Notes: a model not told the origin generated them from the letters alone. A stretch of DNA of 64,000 bases from Polyangia bacterium (GCA_030429545.1 JAUIFF010000012.1:62001-126000), one strand, 5' to 3'; positions 1 to 8,818 are shown, counted from the first letter of the stretch. Program-made: numbers and translations.

Positions 1-54
1 TCCGCTCTCGGTCATTGTGATCGCTGGGCGCGTCGATTTTGGGAGAGTTTTGCG

Positions 55-2754
55 ATGAAGTACCTAGTGAGCCCAGTCCCCCCATTTGCCGCCAATGCAC
101 CCGGAAACCCGGGTGCCAATGAGCGCATATTCACCATCTCCCCTGAGCACAGCTCGCTGGTTTTGACACTCCGCGACTTCTTTAATCTGTCTCAAGTATC
201 AGGTTCTCTGGCGCAGGTCTCTGTCGGATCCGACGGCGAAGTCTGGGGCGTCGACGCGTCCGGAAAAATCTTTCGGCGGAGGGATTCGTCGTGGACACAG
301 ATCGGCGGAACCTTGTCGCAGGTATCCGTCGGTTCGGCTGAGCACATCTGGGGCGTGCAAGCCGATGGCGACGTGTTTCGCAGGAATGGCAACAGCTGGA
401 GCAGGGTCGGAGGTCACTTCAAGCAGCTCTCGGTCGCAAACGACGGCACGGTGTGGGGCGTGCAAAACGATGGCGACATCTTTGTCCGCCGCCCAGATGG
501 TTGGGAGAAGATCGGTGGGAAACTGTCGCAGGTCGCGGTAGGCAGCCGTACCAACGTCTGGGGCGTGCAGGCCAACGGCAATGTGTTTGTTCGCCAGGGC
601 CCTCGCTGGATCAAGACCACCGGCAAGCTCAAGCAGGTAGCGATCTCGGCCGACGGCGCCTGTTGGGGTATCCACTTCGACAACAATCGCCTGCTGCGGT
701 GGAATGGCGACGGCTGGGACGATACGGGTGTGGTTCGCAAGCAAGTCTCGGTCGGCTCGGCAAGCGTTGTGTGGGCCGTCGACGACAACGATCGCATCTG
801 GGAAAACAAGGGCTCCGGGGCGCAACTCGTGCAGCAACTGTGGGCCGAAGACACGCGTCAGCAGTGGCGGTTGCTCCGGCAAGACGACGGCACGTACCGC
901 ATTCAAAACGTCCACAGCGGGCTGGTGATGGATGTCCGCGGATCCAGTAAAAGCCAGGGAACCGACGTCCTGGGCTTTAAGTGGCACGGCGGCGACAACC
1001 AGCGCTGGCATATCACCGACCTCAATGACGGGCGCTTCCGGATCCGTGCCAAGCACTCAGGGATGTCGCTCGATGTGTTTAAGGCCCACATCGAAGGTGG
1101 CACCAAGGTCATCCAATTCCCGTGGCACGGGCACCCAAACCAGCGGTTTCGCCTGGCTGAGGTGCGCCCGAGCTCGGCGATCTTCAACGAGAGCGCGACG
1201 CTGTTCGACCAACATAATTTTGCCGGCAACTCGCTCGCGTTTGGGGTTGGCTGCTACGGCTTCAAGGACATCTCCGTGCTCGGCAACGACCGCGTGTCCT
1301 CGCTCAAGGTCCCGGCGGGCCTGCGTGTCACCCTGTGCGAGCACGCCGACTACAAGGGGCGTCGCAAGTCGTTCACCGCAGACGCTGCCGATGTCGGCAA
1401 CGACTTCAACAATCGGACATCGAGCTTGATGGTCGAGAAGGTCGTGACGATCTTCGAGCACTCCCATTACAAGGGCAAGTCGTCGACGATCGGCATTGGC
1501 AAGCACAACCTCAACGAGCTCGGGATCCCCAACGACTCGCTCAGCTCGCTGCGTGTGCCCCAGGGCCTGGTGGTCATCACCTACGAGCACAACAACTTTG
1601 AGGGTGCGCAGCGGATCTACTTTGAGGACACGAAAAGCGTCGGCTCGGGGTTTCACGACAAGGTCTCGAGCATCATCATTCGCAAGATCGGTCTTGAAAT
1701 CCCGCGCGACTCGCTTCGCTACGGCGGCGGGATCCAGCTGCGGGGCGCCCGTGGACGGTGGTTGGTCGCCGGCAACAACGGCAGTTTGAAGCACACAAGC
1801 ACGCAGCCCGGGACCAAGGAAACCTTCATCATCGAACGCAATGGCCCAACCCAGCACACCAGCCACGTGGCCTACGGCGATATCGTTTCGCTGCGTTCGT
1901 TCGCCAACAAGTACGTGGTCGCCGAGCCAGACGGTACGGCCAACGCCAACCGTGTGGAGGCGAAGTCGCTCGAGCGCTGGGTCGTTGTCCGCAACGGCCC
2001 CACCAGGTCCAATGTGTTCGTCTCGCACGGCGATGTGATCAGCCTGCGCTCGGCGGCGAACTTGTACCTCGTGGCCGACCGCGACAACGAGGTCAATGCC
2101 AACCGCGAACAGCCCAAGTCGCTCGAGCGCTGGACGATCACCGGGTACAAGCCACCGAACAACCTGGCTTTGGTGACAGCCAACAACGAGACCACAACCG
2201 CAGCTGCTGGTGGTGGTCCGTGCGGGGCGGCGGTGTGTAGCGTAAACGTGTGTGCCGCTGAGGCCTGCGGTGCCGATGCTTGCGCTGCCGAGGCCTGTGC
2301 CGTCGATGCTGCACTCGCGGGTGCCTGCGCCGTGGCTGCGGGTGGGGTTATCGTGTGTGGGGCCGATGTCGGGATCCTGAGTGGTTGCGGGGCGGCGGCC
2401 TGTGGCGCTGCTGCTTGTGGCGCCGAGGCCTGCGGGGTCGCGGCCTGCGGGGCGGCGGCAACTGGCGTTGGCGTGTGCGGGGCCGAGGCGTTTGGCATTG
2501 GTGTCTGCGGGGCGGCGGCCTGTGGCGCCGACGCGTGTGGCGTAGCAGCCTGTGGTGCCGAAGCCTGCGGGACCGCGGCCTGTGGCCTCGACCTCAACCC
2601 AGTCGACGCCTGTGGAGCCGACGGAGCCGGTATCGATGTGTGTCCGGCCGATGCCTGTGGCGCCAACGTCTGCGGATTGAACCTGTGCCCGGCCGACGCC
2701 TGCGCGGCCGATGCCTGTGCGATCGACATCATCCCGATCATCCCGGGCATCTGA
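55..2754 (+). CDS. Multi-lectin scaffold protein with Cys-pentapeptide tail; probable radical-SAM-modified RiPP-like substrate
   Basis: 899 residues; ATG preceded by GGGAGAG about 8 nt upstream. Domains seen in order: six tectonin-type propeller blades at about 50-255 (recurring SQVSVGS...VWGV); a ricin-B-like region at about 258-368 (two QRW/QRF motifs); beta-gamma-crystallin repeats at about 380-545 (EHxxYKG, EHNNFEG); fascin/actin-crosslinking-like repeats at about 555-698 (ISLRS...YLVA); a short linker; then a tail at 722-899 of 35 pentapeptides of type ACGAx with 27 Cys, all at position 2. No Sec or Tat signal is visible. Two radical SAM genes follow at 52 nt and 15 nt gaps, so I infer that the tail is their substrate and the N-terminal part a carbohydrate- or surface-binding scaffold. 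Domain calls are by motif; the substrate role is inference. Confidence 0.8.
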   Translation: MKYLVSPVPPFAANAPGNPGANERIFTISPEHSSLVLTLRDFFNLSQVSGSLAQVSVGSDGEVWGVDASGKIFRRRDSSWTQIGGTLSQVSVGSAEHIWGVQADGDVFRRNGNSWSRVGGHFKQLSVANDGTVWGVQNDGDIFVRRPDGWEKIGGKLSQVAVGSRTNVWGVQANGNVFVRQGPRWIKTTGKLKQVAISADGACWGIHFDNNRLLRWNGDGWDDTGVVRKQVSVGSASVVWAVDDNDRIWENKGSGAQLVQQLWAEDTRQQWRLLRQDDGTYRIQNVHSGLVMDVRGSSKSQGTDVLGFKWHGGDNQRWHITDLNDGRFRIRAKHSGMSLDVFKAHIEGGTKVIQFPWHGHPNQRFRLAEVRPSSAIFNESATLFDQHNFAGNSLAFGVGCYGFKDISVLGNDRVSSLKVPAGLRVTLCEHADYKGRRKSFTADAADVGNDFNNRTSSLMVEKVVTIFEHSHYKGKSSTIGIGKHNLNELGIPNDSLSSLRVPQGLVVITYEHNNFEGAQRIYFEDTKSVGSGFHDKVSSIIIRKIGLEIPRDSLRYGGGIQLRGARGRWLVAGNNGSLKHTSTQPGTKETFIIERNGPTQHTSHVAYGDIVSLRSFANKYVVAEPDGTANANRVEAKSLERWVVVRNGPTRSNVFVSHGDVISLRSAANLYLVADRDNEVNANREQPKSLERWTITGYKPPNNLALVTANNETTTAAAGGGPCGAAVCSVNVCAAEACGADACAAEACAVDAALAGACAVAAGGVIVCGADVGILSGCGAAACGAAACGAEACGVAACGAAATGVGVCGAEAFGIGVCGAAACGADACGVAACGAEACGTAACGLDLNPVDACGADGAGIDVCPADACGANVCGLNLCPADACAADACAIDIIPIIPGI
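2218..2751 (+). repeat. Coding tandem repeat: 35 in-register Ala-Cys-Gly-rich pentapeptides
   Basis: Residues 722-896 of the preceding protein divide without a gap into 35 pentads (then a final PGI), the commonest being ACGAE, ACGAD, ACGAA and ACGVA. Cys occupies position 2 in 27 pentads and is replaced in eight (pentads 7, 9, 11, 17, 19, 26, 28, 35). Position 1 is mostly Ala or Val, position 3 mostly Gly, position 5 often Asp, Glu or Asn. The 15-nt unit is not perfectly repeated, so register is kept despite nucleotide divergence, suggesting selection on the protein. Fivefold periodicity would align all Cys on one face if the tail folds like a pentapeptide-repeat beta-helix (inference). Many Cys are followed three residues later by an acidic residue, a spacing that could suit Cys-to-Asp/Glu thioethers. 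Confidence 0.92.
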
Positions 2755-2806
2755 CAGACAACCACGCCCTTACGCCGCCAAAACATCCTGTCACAAAGGT
2801 CAGGTC

Positions 2807-4360
2807 ATGAACCAAGTATCTATGCAAACCGCGACACCCGATAATTCGCCCGCGATGCCATATGTGCAGTCGCGTTACACAATCATCACACCGCTGCTGC
2901 ACGGCCGGATGCTGGCCTACAACTCGCTCAGTGGCGCACTTGCGATTTGGGAAGACCACGAGCGCGACGTCTACGAGCGTGTCGCCGCCGGGACGACGTC
3001 GAATATGGACGACGAGGCCCTCGCGCAGCTCACCTACGGCGGCTTTATTGTCGACACCGAGACCGACGAGCTAGAGGTCATCGAGCGTCAGTACAACGCC
3101 CATCGCTACGACATGAGCACGATGATCCTGACGGTGGCGCCGACACTCGCGTGTAACTTTGGCTGCGACTACTGCTTTCAGGGCCAAGACAAACCGACGC
3201 AGGGCATGCGAGCCGATGCCCAACAAGCGTTGCTCGGCCTGGTCGAGCGCGTGACCCCGGCGATCCGTCGGCTCCACATCGCGTGGTACGGCGGTGAGCC
3301 GCTGCTGCGCAAGGACCTGATCGAGTCGCTGTCGGACCGCGTGATCGCCCACTGCGACGCACACAACTTGGCCTACGACGCGATGATCGTGACCAACGGT
3401 TACTTCCTCACCGCCGACGTCGCCCGCATGCTGGTCGCGCGCCGGGTCAAGCACGCTCAGGTCACGCTCGACGGGCTGCCCTCCTACCACGACGCCCGCC
3501 GCCACCTGCACTCCAAAAAAGGCACGTTCGCGCGGATTATCGACAATCTGCGCGAGGTGGTGCGCGAGGTCCCGGAGTTGCGGATCAGCGTGCGTGTCAA
3601 CATCGACGATCGCAACAGCGGCGACATCGAGGGCCTGATCGACCTGCTCGAGGAGGAGGGCTTTGGCGCCTACAAACAGTTCAAGATGTACTTCGCCCCG
3701 ATCGAGGCGATGACCGAGGGCTGCCACAACGTCGAGACGGTGACCCTGTCCAAGTCACGCTACGCCCAGCTCGAGGCCCGCCTCTACCGACATGGCTATC
3801 AGGCCGGATTGACCGCGTTGCCCTACCCACCGCGGTTTCACGGCACGTGCGCGGCGGTGCGTCCACGCGGATTTGTGATCGTCCCCAACGGCGAGATTCA
3901 CAAGTGCTGGGACACGGTCAACGATCCGGGGCGTGCGATCGGAAACCTGTTTGACTTGGAGGCGATAAACCACAACGAGCTCAGCCACGCCTGGCTCAAG
4001 TGGACACCCTTCAACAACAAGACCTGTCGCAACTGCAAGATCCTGCCCAATTGCTCAGGTGCATGTGCCTACAAGTTTGTCCATTCCGGTTCGCAGCGCG
4101 GTGAGGCGGCGATCCTCCCGTGCCCGAGCTGGAAATACAACATCCGCGAGCGCCTGCTGCTGCGTGCGGTCGAGATGGGTGCGTTGTCGCGTGACGATTA
4201 CGACGACGAGCAGACCCGCACCGACCCGGAACAGTTGTGCGCCCAAGTACACGTCGACGGCGGTGCCCCCCTGCCCCAAGAAATGCAGGCGGTCTACCAA
4301 CAACTCACCGGCAAAAAAAGCCGCAGCCTGCCGGTCGTGCAACCCGGCGTCACGGTCTAG
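2807..4360 (+). CDS. Radical SAM/SPASM peptide maturase
   Basis: 517 residues from the ATG at 2807, which has AAGGTCAGG just upstream; an in-frame ATG at 2711 would overlap the previous gene and lacks support. An N-terminal region of about 100 residues precedes the radical SAM CX3CX2C motif CNFGCDYC (Cys116, Cys120, Cys123), followed by a WYGGEP motif. The C-terminal third has the SPASM pattern: GTCAAVRPRG, GEIHKCWD, then CRNCKILPNCSGACAY and a last Cys in ILPCP. SPASM enzymes of this kind form thioether or C-C crosslinks on ribosomal peptides or proteins (sactipeptide and ranthipeptide maturases, QhpD). Placed directly after the Cys-pentad protein, it is the natural candidate to crosslink that tail. 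Family assignment is strong; substrate is inference. Confidence 0.88.
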   Translation: MNQVSMQTATPDNSPAMPYVQSRYTIITPLLHGRMLAYNSLSGALAIWEDHERDVYERVAAGTTSNMDDEALAQLTYGGFIVDTETDELEVIERQYNAHRYDMSTMILTVAPTLACNFGCDYCFQGQDKPTQGMRADAQQALLGLVERVTPAIRRLHIAWYGGEPLLRKDLIESLSDRVIAHCDAHNLAYDAMIVTNGYFLTADVARMLVARRVKHAQVTLDGLPSYHDARRHLHSKKGTFARIIDNLREVVREVPELRISVRVNIDDRNSGDIEGLIDLLEEEGFGAYKQFKMYFAPIEAMTEGCHNVETVTLSKSRYAQLEARLYRHGYQAGLTALPYPPRFHGTCAAVRPRGFVIVPNGEIHKCWDTVNDPGRAIGNLFDLEAINHNELSHAWLKWTPFNNKTCRNCKILPNCSGACAYKFVHSGSQRGEAAILPCPSWKYNIRERLLLRAVEMGALSRDDYDDEQTRTDPEQLCAQVHVDGGAPLPQEMQAVYQQLTGKKSRSLPVVQPGVTV

Positions 4361-4375
4361 CCCGGGGTAAGCGCG

Positions 4376-6373
4376 ATGGTGACGGTTGCACTCGTCCACA
4401 TGCCGTTTGGCTCGGTGACCTACCCCAACCTGGCCCTTGGGCAATTCAAAGCCCAGCTCACCGAGGCTTCGGTGAGCAGCCGGGTGTTCAACTTCAACCT
4501 CCGGTTCGCCCGCATGATCGGGTTTGCAGCCTACGAGACGATCGCCCGGCTCAAGGGTGTCGAAACCCAACTCAGCGAGTGGCTGTTTGCGCGGGCGGCC
4601 TGGGGTGAGGATGTCGGGCCCACGGGGGAAGAGTTTTTACGCCTGTGCGGCGAGGAGTTGACAACGATCCCACGGGTCAGCGACGTGCCGACGTGGCTAC
4701 ACCGCGTGCGTGACGAAGTTGTGCCCGCGTTTGTCGATAGTTGCGTGGCCGAGCTCCTCAAACACGGCCCGCCGCGCGTGGTCGCGATGTCGTGCACCTT
4801 CTTCCAAACGATCGCTTCGATCGCACTCGCCCAGCGGCTGCGCCAGGTTCGTAGCGACATCCGGTTGGCATTTGGCGGCGCCTGTTTCCACGGCGAGATG
4901 GGTGAGGAGCTGTTCGCCAAGATCCCGTGGATCGACGCGGTCTCGACCGGCGAGGCCGACGACGTGTTTGTCCCACTCATGCAGGCGCTGGCCGCCAACG
5001 AAACACCCCGCGGGTTGCACGGGGTCTCGGCCCGCGACCGCGAAGGTGCGATCGTCCACGGCCCGCCGGCCCAGGCCGTCACTCGAAGTGTCCTCGAGGA
5101 CATCCCCGCCCCTAACTTCGATGCGTTTTTTAGCGACGCACGTGCTGTCGGCCTCGACGCCCACGACAGCTGGCGCGAGCGTGTGTTCCTCCCGTTTGAG
5201 GCGTCGCGCGGGTGTTGGTGGGGGCAAAAACACCACTGCACGTTTTGTGGGCTCAATGCCCAAGGGATGGCCTACAGGGCCAAAACGAGTGCACGTGTCG
5301 AAACCTTGGTGCGCCACCTCGCGCGGCGTTACCCGGTGCACCGGATGCACGCGACCGACAACATTCTGGCGATCGAACACATCCGCGAGCTGCTCCCGAA
5401 TTTGGCGAGTGCGCCGGTCGAGACCCACGCATCTATCGGCGCCCCACTCAAGTTGTTTTTTGAGGTCAAGGCCAACATGAAACGGGCCCAGTTCGAGCTG
5501 CTGCGCGACGCCGGTGTGATGGCCGTACAGCCAGGTCTCGAGAGCCTCTCGAGCCATCACCTCAAGCTCATGGGCAAGGGCGTGACGGCCCTGCAAAACG
5601 TCTACTTCCTCAAGTGTGCGCGGGAGTACGGGCTGACCACGCTGTGGAACATCCTCATCCGGATCCCGGGTGAACGGCCCGAGGACTACGAAACGATGGC
5701 CCAGTGGATCCCTGCGCTCGCGCACCTGCAACCGCCAAGCGGCGGCGCACCGATGGTCGAAGTCCACCGCTTTAGCCCGTACTTCACGCAGCGCGGACGC
5801 TGGCTGACAAACCTGCGACCGATGCCGTGGTACCGCGGGCTGTTCCCCAGGGATCGCTTTGACCTCGCGCGGGTCGCCTACTACTTCGAAGCCGACTGGA
5901 AAAACACGCTCGGGGGTGATGCCTACGACGACCTGCGCCGGCAAACGCTGGCGTGGTGCGAACGTTGGCGAACGGCCGCACGCGCGCCCGAACTTTCGCT
6001 GCACGAACGTAGCGACGAACGTGGTGACATCGTCCTCGAACTCGTCGACACGCGCGGCGAACAGGAAAAACGCTGGCGGCTCGAGGGCGTGCGGGCACAG
6101 ATCTACAAGGCAATCGCCGACCCGACCACCCCCCGCGCAATCGCCAAACGGTTGACAACGGCTCCGAGCGTGGACGCGATCGAACGGGTGCTCGACGACT
6201 TCGTCACCGCCCGCCTCGCGCTGCGTGAGCGCGCCAGCTACCTCGCCCTCGCGGTACCGGCACAGGTCACCGCCCCGTCGGCCGCGACTCGCAAACGGAG
6301 CATCCGCCGGATCGTCAACCAAGGGCCAGCTGCGACCACACCGGTGCGACGGCTCCGCGTCGTCGGAGAGTGA
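4376..6373 (+). CDS. B12-binding radical SAM RiPP maturation protein (putative C-methyltransferase)
   Basis: 665 residues, starting 15 nt after the previous stop, so probably co-transcribed. The N-terminus (MPFGSVTYPNLALGQFKAQL) and STGEADDVFVPL resemble the cobalamin-binding half of B12 radical SAM proteins. The cluster motif is RGCWWGQKHHCTFCGLN, a CX7CX2C arrangement (Cys280, Cys288, Cys291) that I recognise from the RiPP maturation radical SAM protein 1 family (TIGR03975 type), whose members are linked to C-methylation of ribosomal peptides. Residues about 560-640 look like a small winged-helix or PqqD-like region. Members usually sit beside nitrile-hydratase-leader precursors; none is seen here, which makes the Cys-pentad protein the likely target. 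Activity on it is inference. Confidence 0.87.
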   Translation: MVTVALVHMPFGSVTYPNLALGQFKAQLTEASVSSRVFNFNLRFARMIGFAAYETIARLKGVETQLSEWLFARAAWGEDVGPTGEEFLRLCGEELTTIPRVSDVPTWLHRVRDEVVPAFVDSCVAELLKHGPPRVVAMSCTFFQTIASIALAQRLRQVRSDIRLAFGGACFHGEMGEELFAKIPWIDAVSTGEADDVFVPLMQALAANETPRGLHGVSARDREGAIVHGPPAQAVTRSVLEDIPAPNFDAFFSDARAVGLDAHDSWRERVFLPFEASRGCWWGQKHHCTFCGLNAQGMAYRAKTSARVETLVRHLARRYPVHRMHATDNILAIEHIRELLPNLASAPVETHASIGAPLKLFFEVKANMKRAQFELLRDAGVMAVQPGLESLSSHHLKLMGKGVTALQNVYFLKCAREYGLTTLWNILIRIPGERPEDYETMAQWIPALAHLQPPSGGAPMVEVHRFSPYFTQRGRWLTNLRPMPWYRGLFPRDRFDLARVAYYFEADWKNTLGGDAYDDLRRQTLAWCERWRTAARAPELSLHERSDERGDIVLELVDTRGEQEKRWRLEGVRAQIYKAIADPTTPRAIAKRLTTAPSVDAIERVLDDFVTARLALRERASYLALAVPAQVTAPSAATRKRSIRRIVNQGPAATTPVRRLRVVGE

Positions 6374-6774
6374 TCGACGGCGACCGGGAGACACCGGGTT
6401 ATGCATTCGGGCGCCGGGACTCGAGTGGAACAACCGCAACTCGCTCACGTACAAAACCGCCGCTCAATCCTCGCATGCGCGTGAGGCTTCGTCGTTGCCG
6501 CCGATATGGGAGGCGTCACTGTTCTCGATCCCTCGGGCCAACTCCGTGGCTTCGCACACTTGAGCTGCGAAGAACTTTCACTGTCGCCACGATTTCGCAG
6601 CGCCGCTGAAAAACACCTTGCTCGGGAATTCCCCGAAATTGCCTGCCTGCTGGGGCTCACGCAACGCTCCCCCCCGATCAACATGAGCGCGGTGGGCCGC
6701 GGACTACCTGGTTTCAAAAATGAAACTACTTGCCGCCCCGCGACTCGGTCGCACGCTTGGCCCGGAGTCAAACT
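6374..6774. other. Intergenic region, 401 bp
   Basis: Spacer between the B12 radical SAM gene and the oxygenase. No convincing gene: the only longer plus-frame reading, from 6506, runs into the next gene out of frame and has no recognisable protein character. No strong hairpin with a T-run was found. The length suggests that the oxygenase has its own promoter and may be separate from the radical SAM operon. Confidence 0.6.
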
Positions 6775-7638
6775 ATGGATACACATTGCCAAAGCGCGCC
6801 CGCCGGGGCATCTGCCGAACTTCGTGCGGCGCTGTCATTTATCGTCAAACCCGAGTCGGGGACGCCGTACTTTGAGAGTGCCGCACTGACCGGGGACCTG
6901 CCGCGCGAGCACTTTGCGACCCAGGAGCAGGCGGTAATCGTGCACAACCTGCGGCGCGTGGGCTCGCATTCCCTCGACACCACCGGGTTTGAGTTGCGGC
7001 GCTACCCGACGGCGGTGGCCGACCTCTACGATGAGCAGGGTGTGGAGACCCGCTATCGCGAGGAAATCAAACACCTGCTGACCGTTGCCACCGGTGCCGA
7101 TGATGTCGTGATTTTCGATCACACCCGTCGCAGCGACGCGGACGCGGGTGCGCGCAACGTCGACGGCGCCCGGCGTCCCGCGAGTCGTGTCCACGTCGAC
7201 TACACCACCCGCTCAGGTCCGCAACGCGCCCGCACCGTACTCGGCGCAGCCCGCTACGACGCAATCCTCGAGGGCGGTGGCCGCGTCGTCCAAGTGAACG
7301 TGTGGCGCCCGATCTCGGGACCTGTGCGTCGCTCTCCGCTCGCGCTGGCCGATGCCAGCAGCGTCCCCCCAGCCGACCTTGTGCGCACCGAGCAGCTGTT
7401 TCCCGACCGTGTCGGCGAGATCTATCACCTCGCCTACTCCGCCCATCACAAGTGGTTTTGGGCACCGGCGATGGACCGCGACGAAGTCCTGCTGATCAAG
7501 GGCTGGGACAGCCTCGCCGACGGCCGCGCCCGTTTCACCCCCCACGCCGCATTTCATCCGCCGGGCGAGGACCACAACGCACCACCGCGCGAGAGCATCG
7601 AGGTTCGCACCTTCCTGGTGTTTGAGGGCAATCGGTGA
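6775..7638 (+). CDS. CmcJ/NvfI-like (GA4 desaturase family) oxygenase or hydroxylase
   Basis: 287 residues from the ATG at 6775, with GGAG about 10 nt upstream; an in-frame ATG at 6730 lacks such a site. The protein shows signatures I associate with the CmcJ/NvfI/AsaB family of Fe/2-oxoglutarate-type oxygenases (annotated as CmcJ/NvfI oxidoreductases or 7-alpha-cephem-methoxylase-like): FDHTRR, VHVDYT, a VNVWRPI-PV-PLALAD block, and YHLAYSAHHKWFWAPAM followed by FHPP. These enzymes act in secondary metabolism in fungi and bacteria. No signal peptide, so cytoplasmic. It follows two RiPP-type radical SAM genes on the same strand but after a 401-bp gap, so a third tailoring step on the same product is possible but unproven. 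Confidence 0.72.
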   Translation: MDTHCQSAPAGASAELRAALSFIVKPESGTPYFESAALTGDLPREHFATQEQAVIVHNLRRVGSHSLDTTGFELRRYPTAVADLYDEQGVETRYREEIKHLLTVATGADDVVIFDHTRRSDADAGARNVDGARRPASRVHVDYTTRSGPQRARTVLGAARYDAILEGGGRVVQVNVWRPISGPVRRSPLALADASSVPPADLVRTEQLFPDRVGEIYHLAYSAHHKWFWAPAMDRDEVLLIKGWDSLADGRARFTPHAAFHPPGEDHNAPPRESIEVRTFLVFEGNR

Positions 7639-7752
7639 CGACCTCCCACTTTCGCCATCCGGCCTCGACTCTCATATCGAAGCGACTAGGGCGGCGACGA
7701 TACCGGATCTAGCTGTTGCACCCGCCGTCCCTCGGCCGGTAGGGTGAAGCCG

Positions 7753-8349
7753 ATGCGCGCCGCTTTGGTTGTGAGTCTCGCCGTTATCGCGGGTTGCAGC
7801 ACCGCTGCTCCGGCCGATGCCCCCGCCCCGTTGCGGGTGGCCGACACGCCGGCGTGCGAGGCTGTCACCGAATGGGACGAACAGGCCACGATCTTCGAGG
7901 CCGACCTCGTCAACATTCTCAACAGCGAACGTGAGCGCGGTGGGCGATGTGGCGATATGACATTCGCCCCGCAGCAGCCGTTGGTAATGCACCCCGCCCT
8001 GCGTTGTGCCGGTCGCCTGCACGCGATGTCGATGCGCGACGACAACTACGTCGACTACAAACACCCGGCCCCACCCGAGGGAGTTGAGGAGCTCAGCGTG
8101 CTCCAGTGGCTGGCCGATGCCGAGTACGAGCCCGCGGTCTATGCCCAAAACATCGGCGCGGGGTGGCCCTCGGCCCGCGAAGCAGCCGATGCCTGGCTGG
8201 CCAGCGAGCCCCATTGTTGGAAGTTCATGACGGCCGAGATGCTGCACGTCGGCGTCGGCGTGGCGATCACCCCGGAAGACGAAACCGGACAGGTCCCCGA
8301 GGACAGCTACACCAACTATTGGTCGGTCGTCATCGCAGCCCCCGAGTGA
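7753..8349 (+). CDS. CAP/SCP-domain (YkwD-like) lipoprotein
   Basis: 198 residues from the ATG at 7753; a GTG nine bases earlier is in frame and equally open. The N-terminus MRAALVVSLAVIAGC is a lipoprotein signal peptide with the acylated Cys in IAGC. The rest fits a CAP domain: VNILNSERERGGRCG, HPALRCAGRLHAMSM, AQNIGAGWPSAREAADAWLASEPHCWKFM, ending in TNYWSVVIA. Bacterial CAP proteins are secreted and of mostly unknown activity. The usual catalytic-looking His of the D-x-F-x-H segment is replaced by DYKHPAP. A paralogue (8819-9505) lies downstream beyond a repeat array whose first unit overlaps this gene's last codons. Confidence 0.82.
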   Translation: MRAALVVSLAVIAGCSTAAPADAPAPLRVADTPACEAVTEWDEQATIFEADLVNILNSERERGGRCGDMTFAPQQPLVMHPALRCAGRLHAMSMRDDNYVDYKHPAPPEGVEELSVLQWLADAEYEPAVYAQNIGAGWPSAREAADAWLASEPHCWKFMTAEMLHVGVGVAITPEDETGQVPEDSYTNYWSVVIAAPE

Positions 8350-8752
8350 GCGGCTAGCCGAAAACGTCTGTCCCCGGTGTGAGCACTAGCCACACAACAG
8401 CTCGTCATCGCGTCACTGCGGCCTCGAGTGAAGCGAGGCCGTCATCGCAGCCTCCGAGTGCGTTGCTCGGCCGCCCGTCCTGAAGCTCTCGAATGGGTCG
8501 AAGCGAGGCCAAACTGCGGGTCATCGCGGCTGGCCGAGCCGGGCCAACGCGGCCCCCGAGTGAGTCGCCGGGCCAAGCGTCGGTCGCCGGTCATCGCAGC
8601 CCCAGGAGTGAGTCGCCAGGCCAAACCGTCGGTTGTCCTCGGTGCCCCTGGGACAAACAATCGGTCGCCCGCGGCCTCTCGCGGTCAACGATCGGTCGTA
8701 TCGCGGCCCCCGGTGAGTCGCTGGGGCAAACCCGAGTGTAGCGAGGCCGGCA
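8329..8752. repeat. Degenerate tandem repeat array derived from the 3' end of the CAP gene
   Basis: About six imperfect units start near 8329, 8402, 8441, 8519, 8589 and 8695. Each begins with a version of GTCATCGCAGCCCCCGAGTG followed by GAGTCGCC, GGCCAA and CGTCGGTCG elements. The first unit is the end of the upstream coding sequence (codons for VVIAAPE and the stop). Units vary from about 40 to 100 bp and also contain small hairpins such as CCTCG-N7-CGAGG (8422-8438). The array fills the 469-bp gap between two paralogous CAP lipoprotein genes. No gene, no constant spacer length and no CRISPR character. It looks like a decayed tandem duplication. Confidence 0.7.
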
Positions 8753-8818
8753 TGCGTGCGAGAACGTCACAACCTCGATCGGTTGAAATCTGTGGGCCAC
8801 CGGCGTCACAATTGCCCG

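Noticed and set aside
1872..2786. 304-residue minus-strand reading opposite the Cys-pentad tail
   Set aside because: It is the antisense of a repetitive coding region; its Ala/Pro/Ser repeats (APQA-type) simply mirror the tail, and it has no ribosome site or domain.
4697..6454. 585-residue minus-strand open frame opposite the B12 radical SAM gene
   Set aside because: Composition is Arg/Val/Asp-rich antisense of a GC-rich gene. The plus strand encodes a clear radical SAM protein.
6374..6774. Small precursor peptide gene for the radical SAM enzymes
   Set aside because: No short open frame with a ribosome site and a leader-like or Cys-rich sequence could be found; the readings present lack protein character.
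8329..8752. Possible CRISPR array
   Set aside because: Units are degenerate, vary in length and lack constant spacers; no cas genes are near.
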